A stretch of 64,000 nt of DNA from Microbacterium dauci (GTDB taxonomy: Bacteria; Actinomycetota; Actinomycetes; Actinomycetales; Microbacteriaceae), in contig NZ_JASJND010000001.1 of the NCBI RefSeq assembly GCF_030065535.1, forward strand, positions 372,001 to 436,000, in the 5' to 3' direction. A program made the translations under genes and the position numbers. Below, one piece after another: positions 36,888-44,534 of the stretch. Positions within the stretch are counted from its first letter, which is position 1. The number at the start of each line of letters is the position of its first letter. Below the pieces are notes generated by a model that did not search any database, was not told where the DNA came from, and saw only the letters and a list, made by a program, of their open reading frames with translations.

Positions 36888-37597
36888 GCACCGAGATCGT
36901 CGCCGAGCACCTGGTCGCGCTGAGCCGCTGGGTCGAAGCCGGCAATGCGCACCGCGACCCCGAAGCCCTCACCCTCCACCGTGTGATCAAGGTCGCCGAG
37001 GAGGTAGGGGAGACCGTCACCGCACTCATCGGCGCGCTTGGCGCGAACCCGCGCAAGGGCGTCGAGGGCACGATGGAGAACGTCCTCGAGGAGCTGCTCG
37101 ACGTCGCGGTCGCCGCGCTCGGCGCATACGAGCACATCGACGCCCACCAGGGCCGCGCCTATGACGAGCTCGCGAGCAAGATCATCCGTGTCGCCGAACG
37201 CGCCGGCGTCGTCGACCCCACCGTCGAGACCTGGGAGTACGGGTTCGCCGACCGCGCAGAGAGTGCCGAGGCGGAGGTGCGTGCTCGAGAGGCCGATTAC
37301 GAGCGACGCTCAATCGAGGGTCGCACGGACCAAGACTACGAGCAGCGGATCGCGGCGCTCACGCCGACGCCACAGCCGATCGACCGACGCAACGCGAAGG
37401 TCGGCGAGATCTGGATCGTCGACATGCAGGGCCGCACGAACATCGTGTGCGAGGTCCGCGCATCCGACCACTTCACCGCCGGCATCGGCTTCCAACCCAT
37501 CTACGACAACCTCGCCGGCCCCGGAGTCGGCGCGCCTGTCATCGACGCCGCCCGCCGAATCTGGCCAGAGCACGGCCACGTAGGGGCGGAACTGTGA
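36884..37597 (+). CDS. MazG-like NTP pyrophosphohydrolase domain protein
   Basis: 237 residues. The first 90 residues show the all-alpha NTP-PPase metal pattern: EEVGE at 39-43 and EELLD at 69-73. The C-terminal part (from about 160) is a separate small beta domain with VGEIWIVDMQGR. Phage MazG proteins hydrolyse nucleotides or alarmones. ATG 36884 overlaps the previous stop; its stop overlaps the next GTG. Confidence 0.78.
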   Translation: MSTEIVAEHLVALSRWVEAGNAHRDPEALTLHRVIKVAEEVGETVTALIGALGANPRKGVEGTMENVLEELLDVAVAALGAYEHIDAHQGRAYDELASKIIRVAERAGVVDPTVETWEYGFADRAESAEAEVRAREADYERRSIEGRTDQDYEQRIAALTPTPQPIDRRNAKVGEIWIVDMQGRTNIVCEVRASDHFTAGIGFQPIYDNLAGPGVGAPVIDAARRIWPEHGHVGAEL

Positions 37598-37722
37598 GCC
37601 CCGAAGAACTCCTCACCTGGGCCGCCGCGCTCGCTGCCGCAATCACCGCAATCGCGCTCGCCGCGGTCGCTGTCGTCGGCGCCGTGTGGTGCATCTCCGC
37701 GATCGTGAGGAGCCGGCGATGA
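37594..37722 (+). CDS. 42-residue membrane protein
   Basis: GTG 37594, then one or two close hydrophobic segments (AAITAIALAAVAVVGAVWCI) and a basic tail SAIVRSRR. Overlaps on both sides (GTGA, ATGA) support it. Confidence 0.55.
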   Translation: MSPEELLTWAAALAAAITAIALAAVAVVGAVWCISAIVRSRR

Positions 37723-37859
37723 CCGAATCGGAGGACAAGATCGAGGCCCTCAACCGAGCGTTCGGCTCACGAACCGGTGACACACCACGATTCACCGCCG
37801 AGAGCGAGGGCGACGACTACCTGTTCGGCGCGCTCATGGCCAAGGGGGAGCGGCGATGA
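37719..37859 (+). CDS. 46-residue hypothetical protein
   Basis: ATG 37719 to TGA 37857-37859: acidic, soluble (MTESEDKIEALNRAFGSRTG...). Unrecognised. It exactly bridges two neighbours with ATGA overlaps, which is the main support. Confidence 0.5.
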   Translation: MTESEDKIEALNRAFGSRTGDTPRFTAESEGDDYLFGALMAKGERR

Positions 37860-38140
37860 GCCGTCTCGAGCCCGCTGACATGATCGAAGCGAAGGTCGGC
37901 GCGTCCCGCCACCAGGACAAGCACCTCGGCCGCGCCGTATCCGCCGAGCAGCGCGTCTACGTCCTGCACTCGCAGGCCTGCGTCGACACCGGGCGAGATC
38001 TCCGCACATGCGAGTACTCGATCGCGCTCGACCGGGGGATCGACCTCGGCATTTGGCGCGACTACCAGGACCATGCTGTCGAGCTCGGCATCGACGACGA
38101 ATACCTCGACCTCGTTCCGCTCCGCACCTACGTCGCCTGA
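37856..38140 (+). CDS. Hypothetical phage protein
   Basis: 94 residues, soluble, with two Cys (HSQACVDTGRDLRTCEYS). No domain recognised. ATGA overlap before and TGATG after. Confidence 0.55.
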   Translation: MSRLEPADMIEAKVGASRHQDKHLGRAVSAEQRVYVLHSQACVDTGRDLRTCEYSIALDRGIDLGIWRDYQDHAVELGIDDEYLDLVPLRTYVA

Positions 38141-39372
38141 TGGGAGCGCTGATCGATCTCACCGGCCGCCGCTTCGGGCGGCTCACTGTCGTGCGCCGGC
38201 TCGCCGACGCGCTCACCGCTGGTGGAACGCGCCAGCCGGCGTGGGGGTGCGTGTGCGATTGTGGCCGGCGCACCGTGGAGCAGGGGCGTGCGCTGCGTGC
38301 TGACCGGGCGCTGTCGTGCCGGCAGTGCGTGCGTGATCCGTCGCGGATGCTCAAGTTCGGGACGACGTACCTCGTGTACTGGCCGGGGCTGAACGTCCTC
38401 AAGATTGGGCGCGCGTTCCGTGGCTCGCGTCTCGAGATGATGCGGCAGAGCGGCGCCGTGGTGCTGCTCGATGCTCGCGACACGGACGGGTCGTGGGAGG
38501 CCGCTGGTCTCCGGGCGTTGCGGCGCCTGTTCGACCCCGCTTTCGAGGGCCCGACCGCTGAGGGTCCTCGCCGCGCCGATCGGATCCTCTACAAGGGCCG
38601 CGGCTGGTCGGAGTGCTTCACCGTGGAGCCCGCCGACCTTCAGCTCGCATTCGATACCTGCATGCGAGCGTTCGCACGAGAAGGGAACGACTTTGGACAA
38701 AACCCCCCAGCCACCGCCTCCTGGCGGCGTGCCCTCACCAGGGTCCAGCGTGCTCGGGCTGCCCGTCGAGGCGGCGCCGACCGCGTTGGGGCTGCTGAGG
38801 CTGGCGGGGGCGTCACCGATGCTCCTCGACCCTGCGAGAGTCGCCGCGCAGCTCTACCCCTCGGAGTCGCGGCTGTCCTCGACGGAGCGCGTCGTCCTGC
38901 ACGTCGTGATGCTCGAGGAGGCCGGCTATCTGCGGACGTGGGTGGAGGAGGGGACGGAGTGGCTGCAGTTGCTCGACGCGACTGCGCCGGCCGCCCCGCA
39001 CGTCACCTCGACAGCCTTCCGGGACGCCTTCAGCGCCCCGCTCGCCGATCCATTTTCATCGGCTGGGGAGAGAGAGAAGGAAAGAGAGAAGAGAGCGGGA
39101 GCGCGCGAGCGGGCGAGAGCGCAAGCGCAGGCGGAGGAGCGTGCGTGGGAGGCCCGCTGGGCCGATCATGCTCAACGCCCCGCCTCGCGTCCGGAACGGC
39201 CTCGCCTGCTGAACGCCCCGCCCATCGGATGTCACGAACACCCCAACGGCACCAGCACGCCCTGCGGACCTTGCGGCACCGCAGCGGAGTATCGCAGGCA
39301 GTGGCTCGCTCGGGAGAAGTACGTCGAGCAGCTCGCGATCTTCGAGGAGACGAATGGGGTGGACGACGATGA
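38140..39372 (+). CDS. GIY-YIG-like nuclease-type protein with DLTGRRFG module; abnormal end
   Basis: The credible part is residues 1 to about 187 (to about 38,700). It has DLTGRRFGRLTVVRRL, a CVCDCGRR...CRQC Cys region like those accompanying phage homing-type nucleases, then TYLVYWPGLNVLKIGRA and a downstream Arg, a T5orf172/GIY-YIG-like pattern. Beyond that the frame stays open for 670 bases as Arg/Gly/Ala-rich sequence, fully overlapping the next gene in another frame. The true product may end by frameshift at a run of six C near 38,700, or the frame may simply lack a stop. Confidence 0.6.
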   Translation: MGALIDLTGRRFGRLTVVRRLADALTAGGTRQPAWGCVCDCGRRTVEQGRALRADRALSCRQCVRDPSRMLKFGTTYLVYWPGLNVLKIGRAFRGSRLEMMRQSGAVVLLDARDTDGSWEAAGLRALRRLFDPAFEGPTAEGPRRADRILYKGRGWSECFTVEPADLQLAFDTCMRAFAREGNDFGQNPPATASWRRALTRVQRARAARRGGADRVGAAEAGGGVTDAPRPCESRRAALPLGVAAVLDGARRPARRDARGGRLSADVGGGGDGVAAVARRDCAGRPARHLDSLPGRLQRPARRSIFIGWGEREGKREESGSARAGESASAGGGACVGGPLGRSCSTPRLASGTASPAERPAHRMSRTPQRHQHALRTLRHRSGVSQAVARSGEVRRAARDLRGDEWGGRR

Positions 39373-39382
39373 GCCGTTCTGA
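38693..39382 (+). CDS. Phage early protein with C-terminal Cys motif, possible replication role
   Basis: 229 residues from TTG 38693, which has AAGGGA 6-7 bases upstream. N-terminus Pro-rich; residues 35-90 are helical (ARVAAQLYPSESRLSSTERVV); 125-150 is a very charged Arg/Glu/Ala helix; the C-terminus has CHEHPNGTSTPCGPCGTA, a Cys/His motif seen near replication genes in actinophages. Overlaps the open frame of the preceding gene over nearly its whole length. Confidence 0.62.
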   Translation: MDKTPQPPPPGGVPSPGSSVLGLPVEAAPTALGLLRLAGASPMLLDPARVAAQLYPSESRLSSTERVVLHVVMLEEAGYLRTWVEEGTEWLQLLDATAPAAPHVTSTAFRDAFSAPLADPFSSAGEREKEREKRAGARERARAQAQAEERAWEARWADHAQRPASRPERPRLLNAPPIGCHEHPNGTSTPCGPCGTAAEYRRQWLAREKYVEQLAIFEETNGVDDDEPF

Positions 39383-40157
39383 CACCACGGAGCGATACTG
39401 CATCCGAGGGTGCACCGTCCGCGATGCGCACTTCGCCACCTGTCCGAGCTTCGGGGCATCCGATGACGCCTCGTGCAAGGGGTGCGTGCCGGCCACGGCC
39501 CGTGACGGCGTGCTGATCTGCGAGCGGTGCTATCGGTCGATGCGCCGGCTGATCGACGATGCCCCCGACTTGATCGCTCACCTCCGTTCGGTCGCCGACC
39601 CGACCAAGGCCCGCGTCTACGACCGTGTCCTCGTCCAGTCGTCTCAGCCCGAGCTGCCCGCTCCGGTCGACGCCAGCATCCTCGACGCGTCGAACGACAT
39701 CGCGGTCACGCTGCGGATCTGGGAGGCGAGGGTCTTGCATCCCGAAGCCGAGACTCGTGCGTATCACCTGCGTGCTGGCATCGAAGGCGACGTCGCGGCT
39801 GACTCTGCTCGATGGGACGCCGATGTGGTCCTGGCGGGGCTCGACCTCATCGCGAATGATAAGCGGCAGGTGCTCGCCCTCGGCGATGCTCTTCTGGCTC
39901 GGTCGGGATCCTCGTCGCCGGACTTCTGGTCGCTGGCGGACGTGGCTGCTCGGTGGGCGATCGATGACAAGCCTCGGTGGGCGGAGGCGCCGTGCCCGGA
40001 GTGTGACCTGATGACAGTGCGAGTCCAACCCTCGCATCGCCGAGGCGGCCGCACTCGCTACGTGTGCAACGAATGCGGATGGGAAGCCAACGACCTCGAT
40101 GACGGCGGACTGTGGGCGATCGCCTTCGCGGAGTCCGTGCCGGCGGTTCCTGCATGA
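39354..40157 (+). CDS. Zinc-ribbon phage protein of unknown role
   Basis: 267 residues from ATG 39354 (GAGGAG five bases upstream); ATG 39369, 262 residues, is the alternative. Both termini are Cys-rich: an N-terminal set including CIRGC and CERC, and a C-terminal zinc ribbon CPEC...CNECGWE. The middle is helical. A nucleic-acid role is plausible. Its stop overlaps the next ATG. Confidence 0.6.
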   Translation: MGWTTMSRSDTTERYCIRGCTVRDAHFATCPSFGASDDASCKGCVPATARDGVLICERCYRSMRRLIDDAPDLIAHLRSVADPTKARVYDRVLVQSSQPELPAPVDASILDASNDIAVTLRIWEARVLHPEAETRAYHLRAGIEGDVAADSARWDADVVLAGLDLIANDKRQVLALGDALLARSGSSSPDFWSLADVAARWAIDDKPRWAEAPCPECDLMTVRVQPSHRRGGRTRYVCNECGWEANDLDDGGLWAIAFAESVPAVPA

Positions 40158-40360
40158 GCTCGGCGAGGTGGCTGACGATGGCGGATGCTGCGAAGCGCGT
40201 GCGCAAGGATCCTCGAACCCTGCGTCGCTGGGTCGCTGACGGGGATCTCGACCAGCGTCGCGTTGCCGGGCTCATCGTCGTCTCCGAGGCTCAGCTGCTC
40301 CAGGTCGAGAAAGCGCGCCGAGAGCGGATGCACTCTGGAAAACGGCGCGACCCGCCGTGA
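40154..40360 (+). CDS. Small helix-turn-helix protein
   Basis: 68 residues. MADAAKRVRKDPRTLRRWVADGDLDQRRVAG followed by LIVVSEAQLLQVEKARRE is the MerR/excisionase-type winged helix. Last gene of the early run; a regulator of early-to-late change is possible from its place. Confidence 0.65.
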   Translation: MSSARWLTMADAAKRVRKDPRTLRRWVADGDLDQRRVAGLIVVSEAQLLQVEKARRERMHSGKRRDPP

Positions 40361-40793
40361 AACCCTTGTCCACCCTCGTCCGCTTTGCGTGCTACGCTGT
40401 GCGTGCACGAGAACTATGACCGAAGCCTCACCGATCCGGTGGGGCTTTCGTCGTTCTCGGGGGCCGGCCCGGAGACGCGCTTTCGGGTAGCGCTCGGGCT
40501 CCGTGAGGCCGGCCCCACTGTCAGACTTCGCCCCGCCCGCCACACGCTCTCACTTCTCTGCAGGAGCGACCGGCGCCGCTACGACCTCCCTCGTGTCCGC
40601 TGTTCGGGCCCGGAGTGAGCGGCATTCGTCTCCGGTCGGATCGATGCGCACACTGAGCGGTGTTGGGCGGCGGGGCGTCGACTCCTCGCAGCTCGGTGAT
40701 CGTGACGTCTCGGGTAGCGCGAGTGAACGGGGGAGCCGGTCGTCGTCTGTTGCGCGCCGACGGCCGGCTTCATCCTGTGAGCGGGGGAGCGCG
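40361..40793. other. 433-bp early-late gap
   Basis: No gene is convincing; the open frame entering the HNH gene has Ser/Arg-rich content and no ribosome site. It holds a TACGCT -10-like hexamer (40393-40398) and a terminator-like hairpin (40423-40447). Confidence 0.6.
40423..40447 (+). terminator. Terminator-like hairpin before the late genes
   Basis: AAGCCTCACCG, loop ATC, CGGTGGGGCTT: an 11-bp stem with one T-G wobble, followed by TCG. It lies about 20 bases past the likely start of a transcript from the TACGCT hexamer, so it could make a very short RNA or gate late transcription. Confidence 0.65.
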
Positions 40794-41099
40794 ATGGGCA
40801 TCGACGGCATGAGCATCCCGAAGTGGGGCGGTCGCCGAGCGGTCGCCGCGCTGAACCAGGTCAAGGCGGAGGGGCGCCGCCGCCGCGCGCCGTGCTGCAT
40901 CTGTCATCAGCCGATCGACTACAGCCTCGCGTCGACCGACCCGCGAGGCTGCACAGTGCAGCACCTCAAGTCGCGCAAGCTCTTCCCGCAACTCACCTGG
41001 TCGCCAAGTAACTGGGGTCCCGCGCACAAGGGTTGCAACGAGTCGGCCGGCGACGGAAGCGACGCCGAAGACGAAGGCGTCACCTCATCGGACTGGTGA
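40794..41099 (+). CDS. HNH endonuclease
   Basis: 101 residues. Zinc-type Cys CCICHQP (34-37), then VQHLKS (His57), Asn73 in SPSNWGP and His78/Cys81 in AHKGCN, the HNH order. HNH proteins beside terminase genes assist cos cleavage in many siphoviruses. GGGGGAG lies just before ATG 40794. Confidence 0.85.
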   Translation: MGIDGMSIPKWGGRRAVAALNQVKAEGRRRRAPCCICHQPIDYSLASTDPRGCTVQHLKSRKLFPQLTWSPSNWGPAHKGCNESAGDGSDAEDEGVTSSDW

Positions 41100-41350
41100 T
41101 CGACCGCGCGCCGAGCGGCGTGTCGGCTATCGAGGCTTCGGCCGCTGAGCCCGCGTGAGCGAATAAGCGGCCCCTCCGACGCCCGATGCTCAAAAAATCC
41201 AGCGAGGCGTGGAGGGCGGAAACCGCGCCGGAGGGCTTCCTCTCCCCCCGGATCCGGACCCCCTACCCTTTTCCGGCGTTGCTTGGCAACGAAAACGGAC
41301 CCTGACCGGGGCAATCCCCGACATTCCACCCGATCACTTCTGGAGGCGTC
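41100..41350. other. Noncoding gap between HNH and terminase-side genes, possible cos region
   Basis: 251 bases with no gene, containing an A6 run and G/C-rich blocks (for example CCGGATCCGG near 41256). Position matches cos regions of HNH-type siphoviruses, but no cos sequence is recognised. Confidence 0.3.
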
Positions 41351-41716
41351 ATGAACTCGATCACGGCCCGCGGCCTCGCGGACGAGGCGGAGCTTCGCGG
41401 CAAGAAGGTCGTGGTCGTGTCGGCGACGGTCGACCACGCCCGGGACGCATTCGAGGAGTTCGAGGCGCTCGGTCGCCCCACCGTGTCGCACGTCACTCGA
41501 GCGAATGGCCGGCCTCGCATCGACTTCGTGTCGAGTGGCTCGGTGCGGTTCGTCGGGCACCGGCAGCACGGTGAGCTTCGCGGCATCTCGGCCGACGTGG
41601 TCTTCGTCGACTGGGACGTCGAGACCAGCGCGGCGATTGGCGAGCTGGAAGAGCTCTACGACACCGCGCGGAAAATGACGGTGACCCGAGCGGGCGCCAG
41701 GATCATCCGCGCCTGA
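41351..41716 (+). CDS. Hypothetical, terminase-ATPase-like without P-loop
   Basis: 121 residues. GKKVVVVSATVDHARDAFEEF, then RIDFVSSGSVRFVGHRQ and RGISADVVFVDWD resemble the motif order of a terminase or helicase ATPase core after the P-loop, including a Walker-B-like strand. No Walker A is present, so it is not an ATPase by itself. GGAGG before the ATG. Confidence 0.5.
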   Translation: MNSITARGLADEAELRGKKVVVVSATVDHARDAFEEFEALGRPTVSHVTRANGRPRIDFVSSGSVRFVGHRQHGELRGISADVVFVDWDVETSAAIGELEELYDTARKMTVTRAGARIIRA

Positions 41717-41720
41717 CATC

Positions 41721-42152
41721 ATGCGCGATCGCCGCGACATCCGCGCTCGCCGCGAGGGTGGCGCCGGCATCCGCGCGATCGCGCGCGAGACGGGCGCTTC
41801 ACGCAACGCGGTGCGCCGTGCTCTGGACCCGGATGCTGCGCTCAAGTACTCGCGGCCGTCGATGGCGGATGAGTACCGTGACGCGGTCGTCGAGGTCCTG
41901 CACGACTATCCGCGCATCACCGTCACGCAGGTCGGCGAGCTCGTCGAGTGGCCGGGTTCCCGTCGAGCGCTCTCGGACCTCGTCGGAGATCTGCGGCCAG
42001 CCGCCCTCGAGCGTGAGCTCGAAGACCTGAACTGTCCCGCACTCGGCGCGATCGCCGTCGGCAGCATCACCTTCGGCCCGATGACGATCGGCCGCATGAA
42101 CGTGGGGAGCATCCATGCCGGCCCCGAAGAAGCTCAACTTCGATCCGCCTGA
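41721..42152 (+). CDS. HTH phage protein, transposase-type HTH
   Basis: 143 residues. RAIARETGASRNAVRRALDPD is an IS21/resolvase-like HTH. The C-terminus has short repeats (GAIAVGSITFGPMTIGRMNVGSI). It overlaps the small terminase start by 38 bases. It may be a DNA-recognition partner in packaging or a regulator. Confidence 0.55.
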   Translation: MRDRRDIRARREGGAGIRAIARETGASRNAVRRALDPDAALKYSRPSMADEYRDAVVEVLHDYPRITVTQVGELVEWPGSRRALSDLVGDLRPAALERELEDLNCPALGAIAVGSITFGPMTIGRMNVGSIHAGPEEAQLRSA

Positions 42153-42738
42153 TCGGCTCACCGACGCGGAGCGCGAGGTCTGGGTCGAGATGACCCGCCG
42201 CGGCCGCATGTCCCCGACGGTGACCCCCGAGACGCTGGAGACGTACTGCTCGCTCGTCGTCCGCTGGCGCGCGGCATCCGCGAAGGTCGAGTCCGAGGGC
42301 CTCGTCGTCGACGGCGGGGACAAGCGCGGCGCTGTCGTCCACCCGGCGCTCGCCGCTGAGCGTGAGCTCGCTGAGCAGGTCCGCAAGTGGTCGCCGCTGT
42401 TCAACCGCACCGCGGCAGCACGCCGGCCCGGCCCGATGGTCAACGCGACTCGCCACTCGATCGAGGCGGCCGAGCTCGACAAGAAGACGGAGTACGAGGG
42501 CATCTGCCTCGCCGTGCTGACGCTCGCGTGGCTGATCGACGAGGCGCAGCGCGAGGGGCTCGAGGCGCTGCAAAAGGCGACGTACAACCTGATCCCGTCC
42601 TACGTGAAGGGGTGCGCCGAGCTGCAGATCACGCCGGCGTCGCTGCCCGCGGGCGTACCCAAGAAGGGGCAGCCAGGTGGCAAGGTCACGAAGTTCGCAG
42701 ACGCGGCCGCGGAGCGCCGCGCGAGGGCGGCAGGCTAA
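42115..42738 (+). CDS. Terminase small subunit, P27 type
   Basis: 207 residues. The P27-like pattern TPETLETYCSLVVRWRAASAKV...EGLVV, HPALAAERELAEQVRKWSPLF is present. It binds the packaging site and hands DNA to the large subunit. It overlaps the large terminase start by 62 bases. The C-terminal 90 residues are helical with a basic tail. Confidence 0.78.
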   Translation: MPAPKKLNFDPPDRLTDAEREVWVEMTRRGRMSPTVTPETLETYCSLVVRWRAASAKVESEGLVVDGGDKRGAVVHPALAAERELAEQVRKWSPLFNRTAAARRPGPMVNATRHSIEAAELDKKTEYEGICLAVLTLAWLIDEAQREGLEALQKATYNLIPSYVKGCAELQITPASLPAGVPKKGQPGGKVTKFADAAAERRARAAG

Positions 42739-44521
42739 CCCGCTCCCGCTGCGCTGGCCGGTCCCGAAGGGCTGCGGCCAGGTCTACGTCGACAAGGTCC
42801 ACGAGCGCGACAAGGCGACGCCGGAGACGGCGCACCTGTTCGGATCCGCCGAGCCGCGCATCAGCACACCGCCGCTGCGCGAGCTCACCCCGGAGACGTC
42901 GCTCGGCTTCGAGGTCATCGACTTCGCGTACGAGGTCCTCGGCGTCGTCCTGCTGCCGTGGCAGCGTGCCGCGCTGATCCGGATGCTCGAGCTCAACGAG
43001 GACGGCACGCTCCGGTTCCGCACCGCAGTGGTGCTCGTCGCCCGCCAGAACGGGAAGTCGACGCTCGCGCAGGTCCTCACGATCTGGCTGCTGTTCGTCT
43101 GGGGTTGGCCGCTGGTGCTCGGCACCGCGCAGGACCTCGACGTCGCCGAGTCGCTGTGGGAAGAGGTCGTCGACCTCGTCGAATCCAACGAGGAGCTCAA
43201 CGCCCTCAAGGACGGCGTCACCAAGGTCAACGGCAAGAAGAGCCTCAACCTCACCACCGGCGCGAAGTACAAGGTCAAGGCCGCGAACCGTCGCGCCGGC
43301 CGTGGCCTCTCCGGAAACCTCGTCCTCCTCGACGAGCTCCGCGAGCACCAGACCTGGGACGCGTGGGGCGCGATCACCAAGACCACCATGGCCCGCGCTG
43401 AGGCGCTCATCCTCGCGCTCTCCAACGCCGGCGACGTCACCAGTCGGGTACTCCGCTACCTGCGCCTCATGGCTCACCGGGCGCTCGGCGATCCCGACGG
43501 CATCGCCGCGCTCGAGGACGGCGCCGGCCCCAGCGAGGACGACCTCGAGGAACTGCTCGACACCGACGAGATCGACCTCGACGAGTTCGACGACGAGGAC
43601 GCCACCGACCTCGAGCTCGACGACCTCGAGCAGGACGAAGAGACCCTCTGCATCCTCGAGTGGTCCGCCCCTCCCGGATGCGACAAGCGCGACCGGACCG
43701 GCTGGTCCTGGGCCAACCCGTCCCGCGGCTACACCATCTCCACCAAGACGATCGCCGCGGCATGCAACACCGACCCCGAGTGGGTGTTCCGCACCGAGGT
43801 CCTCTGCCAGTGGAACGACGGCGCCACCTCCGGCCCCTTCGCCCCCGGCGCATGGGACGCGACCAAGACCCCGGTCGTCATCGACGAGAACGGGCGCCGA
43901 CGCCTCGCACGCCCCGACGTCGACAAGATCGTCGGTCCCGTCGTTGCGGGGCTCGCCCAGCAGACCGGACGATCCAAGACCTACATCGCGCTCGCCGGGT
44001 TCCGACCCGACGGGCTCCCACAGGTCGAGGTCGTCACCGTCAGTCACGGCTCCGACTGGGCGAGCGGCTGGCTCACACACAAGGACCGCAGGGGTCGTAT
44101 CAGAGCGGTCGGCGGACAGACCTCCGGCGTGCCCGAAGGCACCGTGCTCAAGAAGCTCAAGGCCGACCCGAAGTTCCGGATGCCGGTCGTCGAGATGAAC
44201 GGCAGCGACCTGCTCGACGCTTACGCAGACGCCGATGACGGGATCCGCGAGAAGCGGGTCTGGCACACGCCCTGGGCTTCCCTCGACCTCGCCGCCGGCA
44301 CCGCCGAGTGGAAGACCCTCGCCGGTGGCGCACGCGTCATCGACGTCAAGGAATCCCCGACCGACCCGACCGCGCTGCGCGCATGGATCGCGGCCTACTG
44401 GCTGCTCATGCATCAGCCGGTAAAGGCACCGCCGCCACCACCGCCGGCGCGCGTGATCGATCTCTCCGGAGACGACAGCGACCGCGGTGACGACGTCGAC
44501 TTCACCAGCGTCCATTTCTGA
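42677..44521 (+). CDS. Terminase large subunit
   Basis: 614 residues. ATPase domain with Walker A ARQNGKST (Lys127) and Walker B LVLLDE (Asp219/Glu220), then a nuclease domain with conserved aspartates (WASGWLTHKD to ELNGSDLLDAY region). An Asp/Glu-rich stretch at about residues 285-325 lies between them. GTG 42677 has AAGGGG upstream; no other start fits. A Pro run (APPPPPPA) precedes the acidic C-terminus. Confidence 0.95.
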   Translation: MARSRSSQTRPRSAARGRQANPLPLRWPVPKGCGQVYVDKVHERDKATPETAHLFGSAEPRISTPPLRELTPETSLGFEVIDFAYEVLGVVLLPWQRAALIRMLELNEDGTLRFRTAVVLVARQNGKSTLAQVLTIWLLFVWGWPLVLGTAQDLDVAESLWEEVVDLVESNEELNALKDGVTKVNGKKSLNLTTGAKYKVKAANRRAGRGLSGNLVLLDELREHQTWDAWGAITKTTMARAEALILALSNAGDVTSRVLRYLRLMAHRALGDPDGIAALEDGAGPSEDDLEELLDTDEIDLDEFDDEDATDLELDDLEQDEETLCILEWSAPPGCDKRDRTGWSWANPSRGYTISTKTIAAACNTDPEWVFRTEVLCQWNDGATSGPFAPGAWDATKTPVVIDENGRRRLARPDVDKIVGPVVAGLAQQTGRSKTYIALAGFRPDGLPQVEVVTVSHGSDWASGWLTHKDRRGRIRAVGGQTSGVPEGTVLKKLKADPKFRMPVVEMNGSDLLDAYADADDGIREKRVWHTPWASLDLAAGTAEWKTLAGGARVIDVKESPTDPTALRAWIAAYWLLMHQPVKAPPPPPPARVIDLSGDDSDRGDDVDFTSVHF

Positions 44522-44534
44522 TCAGGAGGTGCCT

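Noticed and set aside
40503..40793. N-terminal extension of the HNH protein
   Set aside because: Ser/Arg-rich sequence; ATG 40794 has a strong ribosome site and begins the HNH domain.
42686..44515. 609-residue minus-strand frame
   Set aside because: Complement of the large terminase; no motif of its own.
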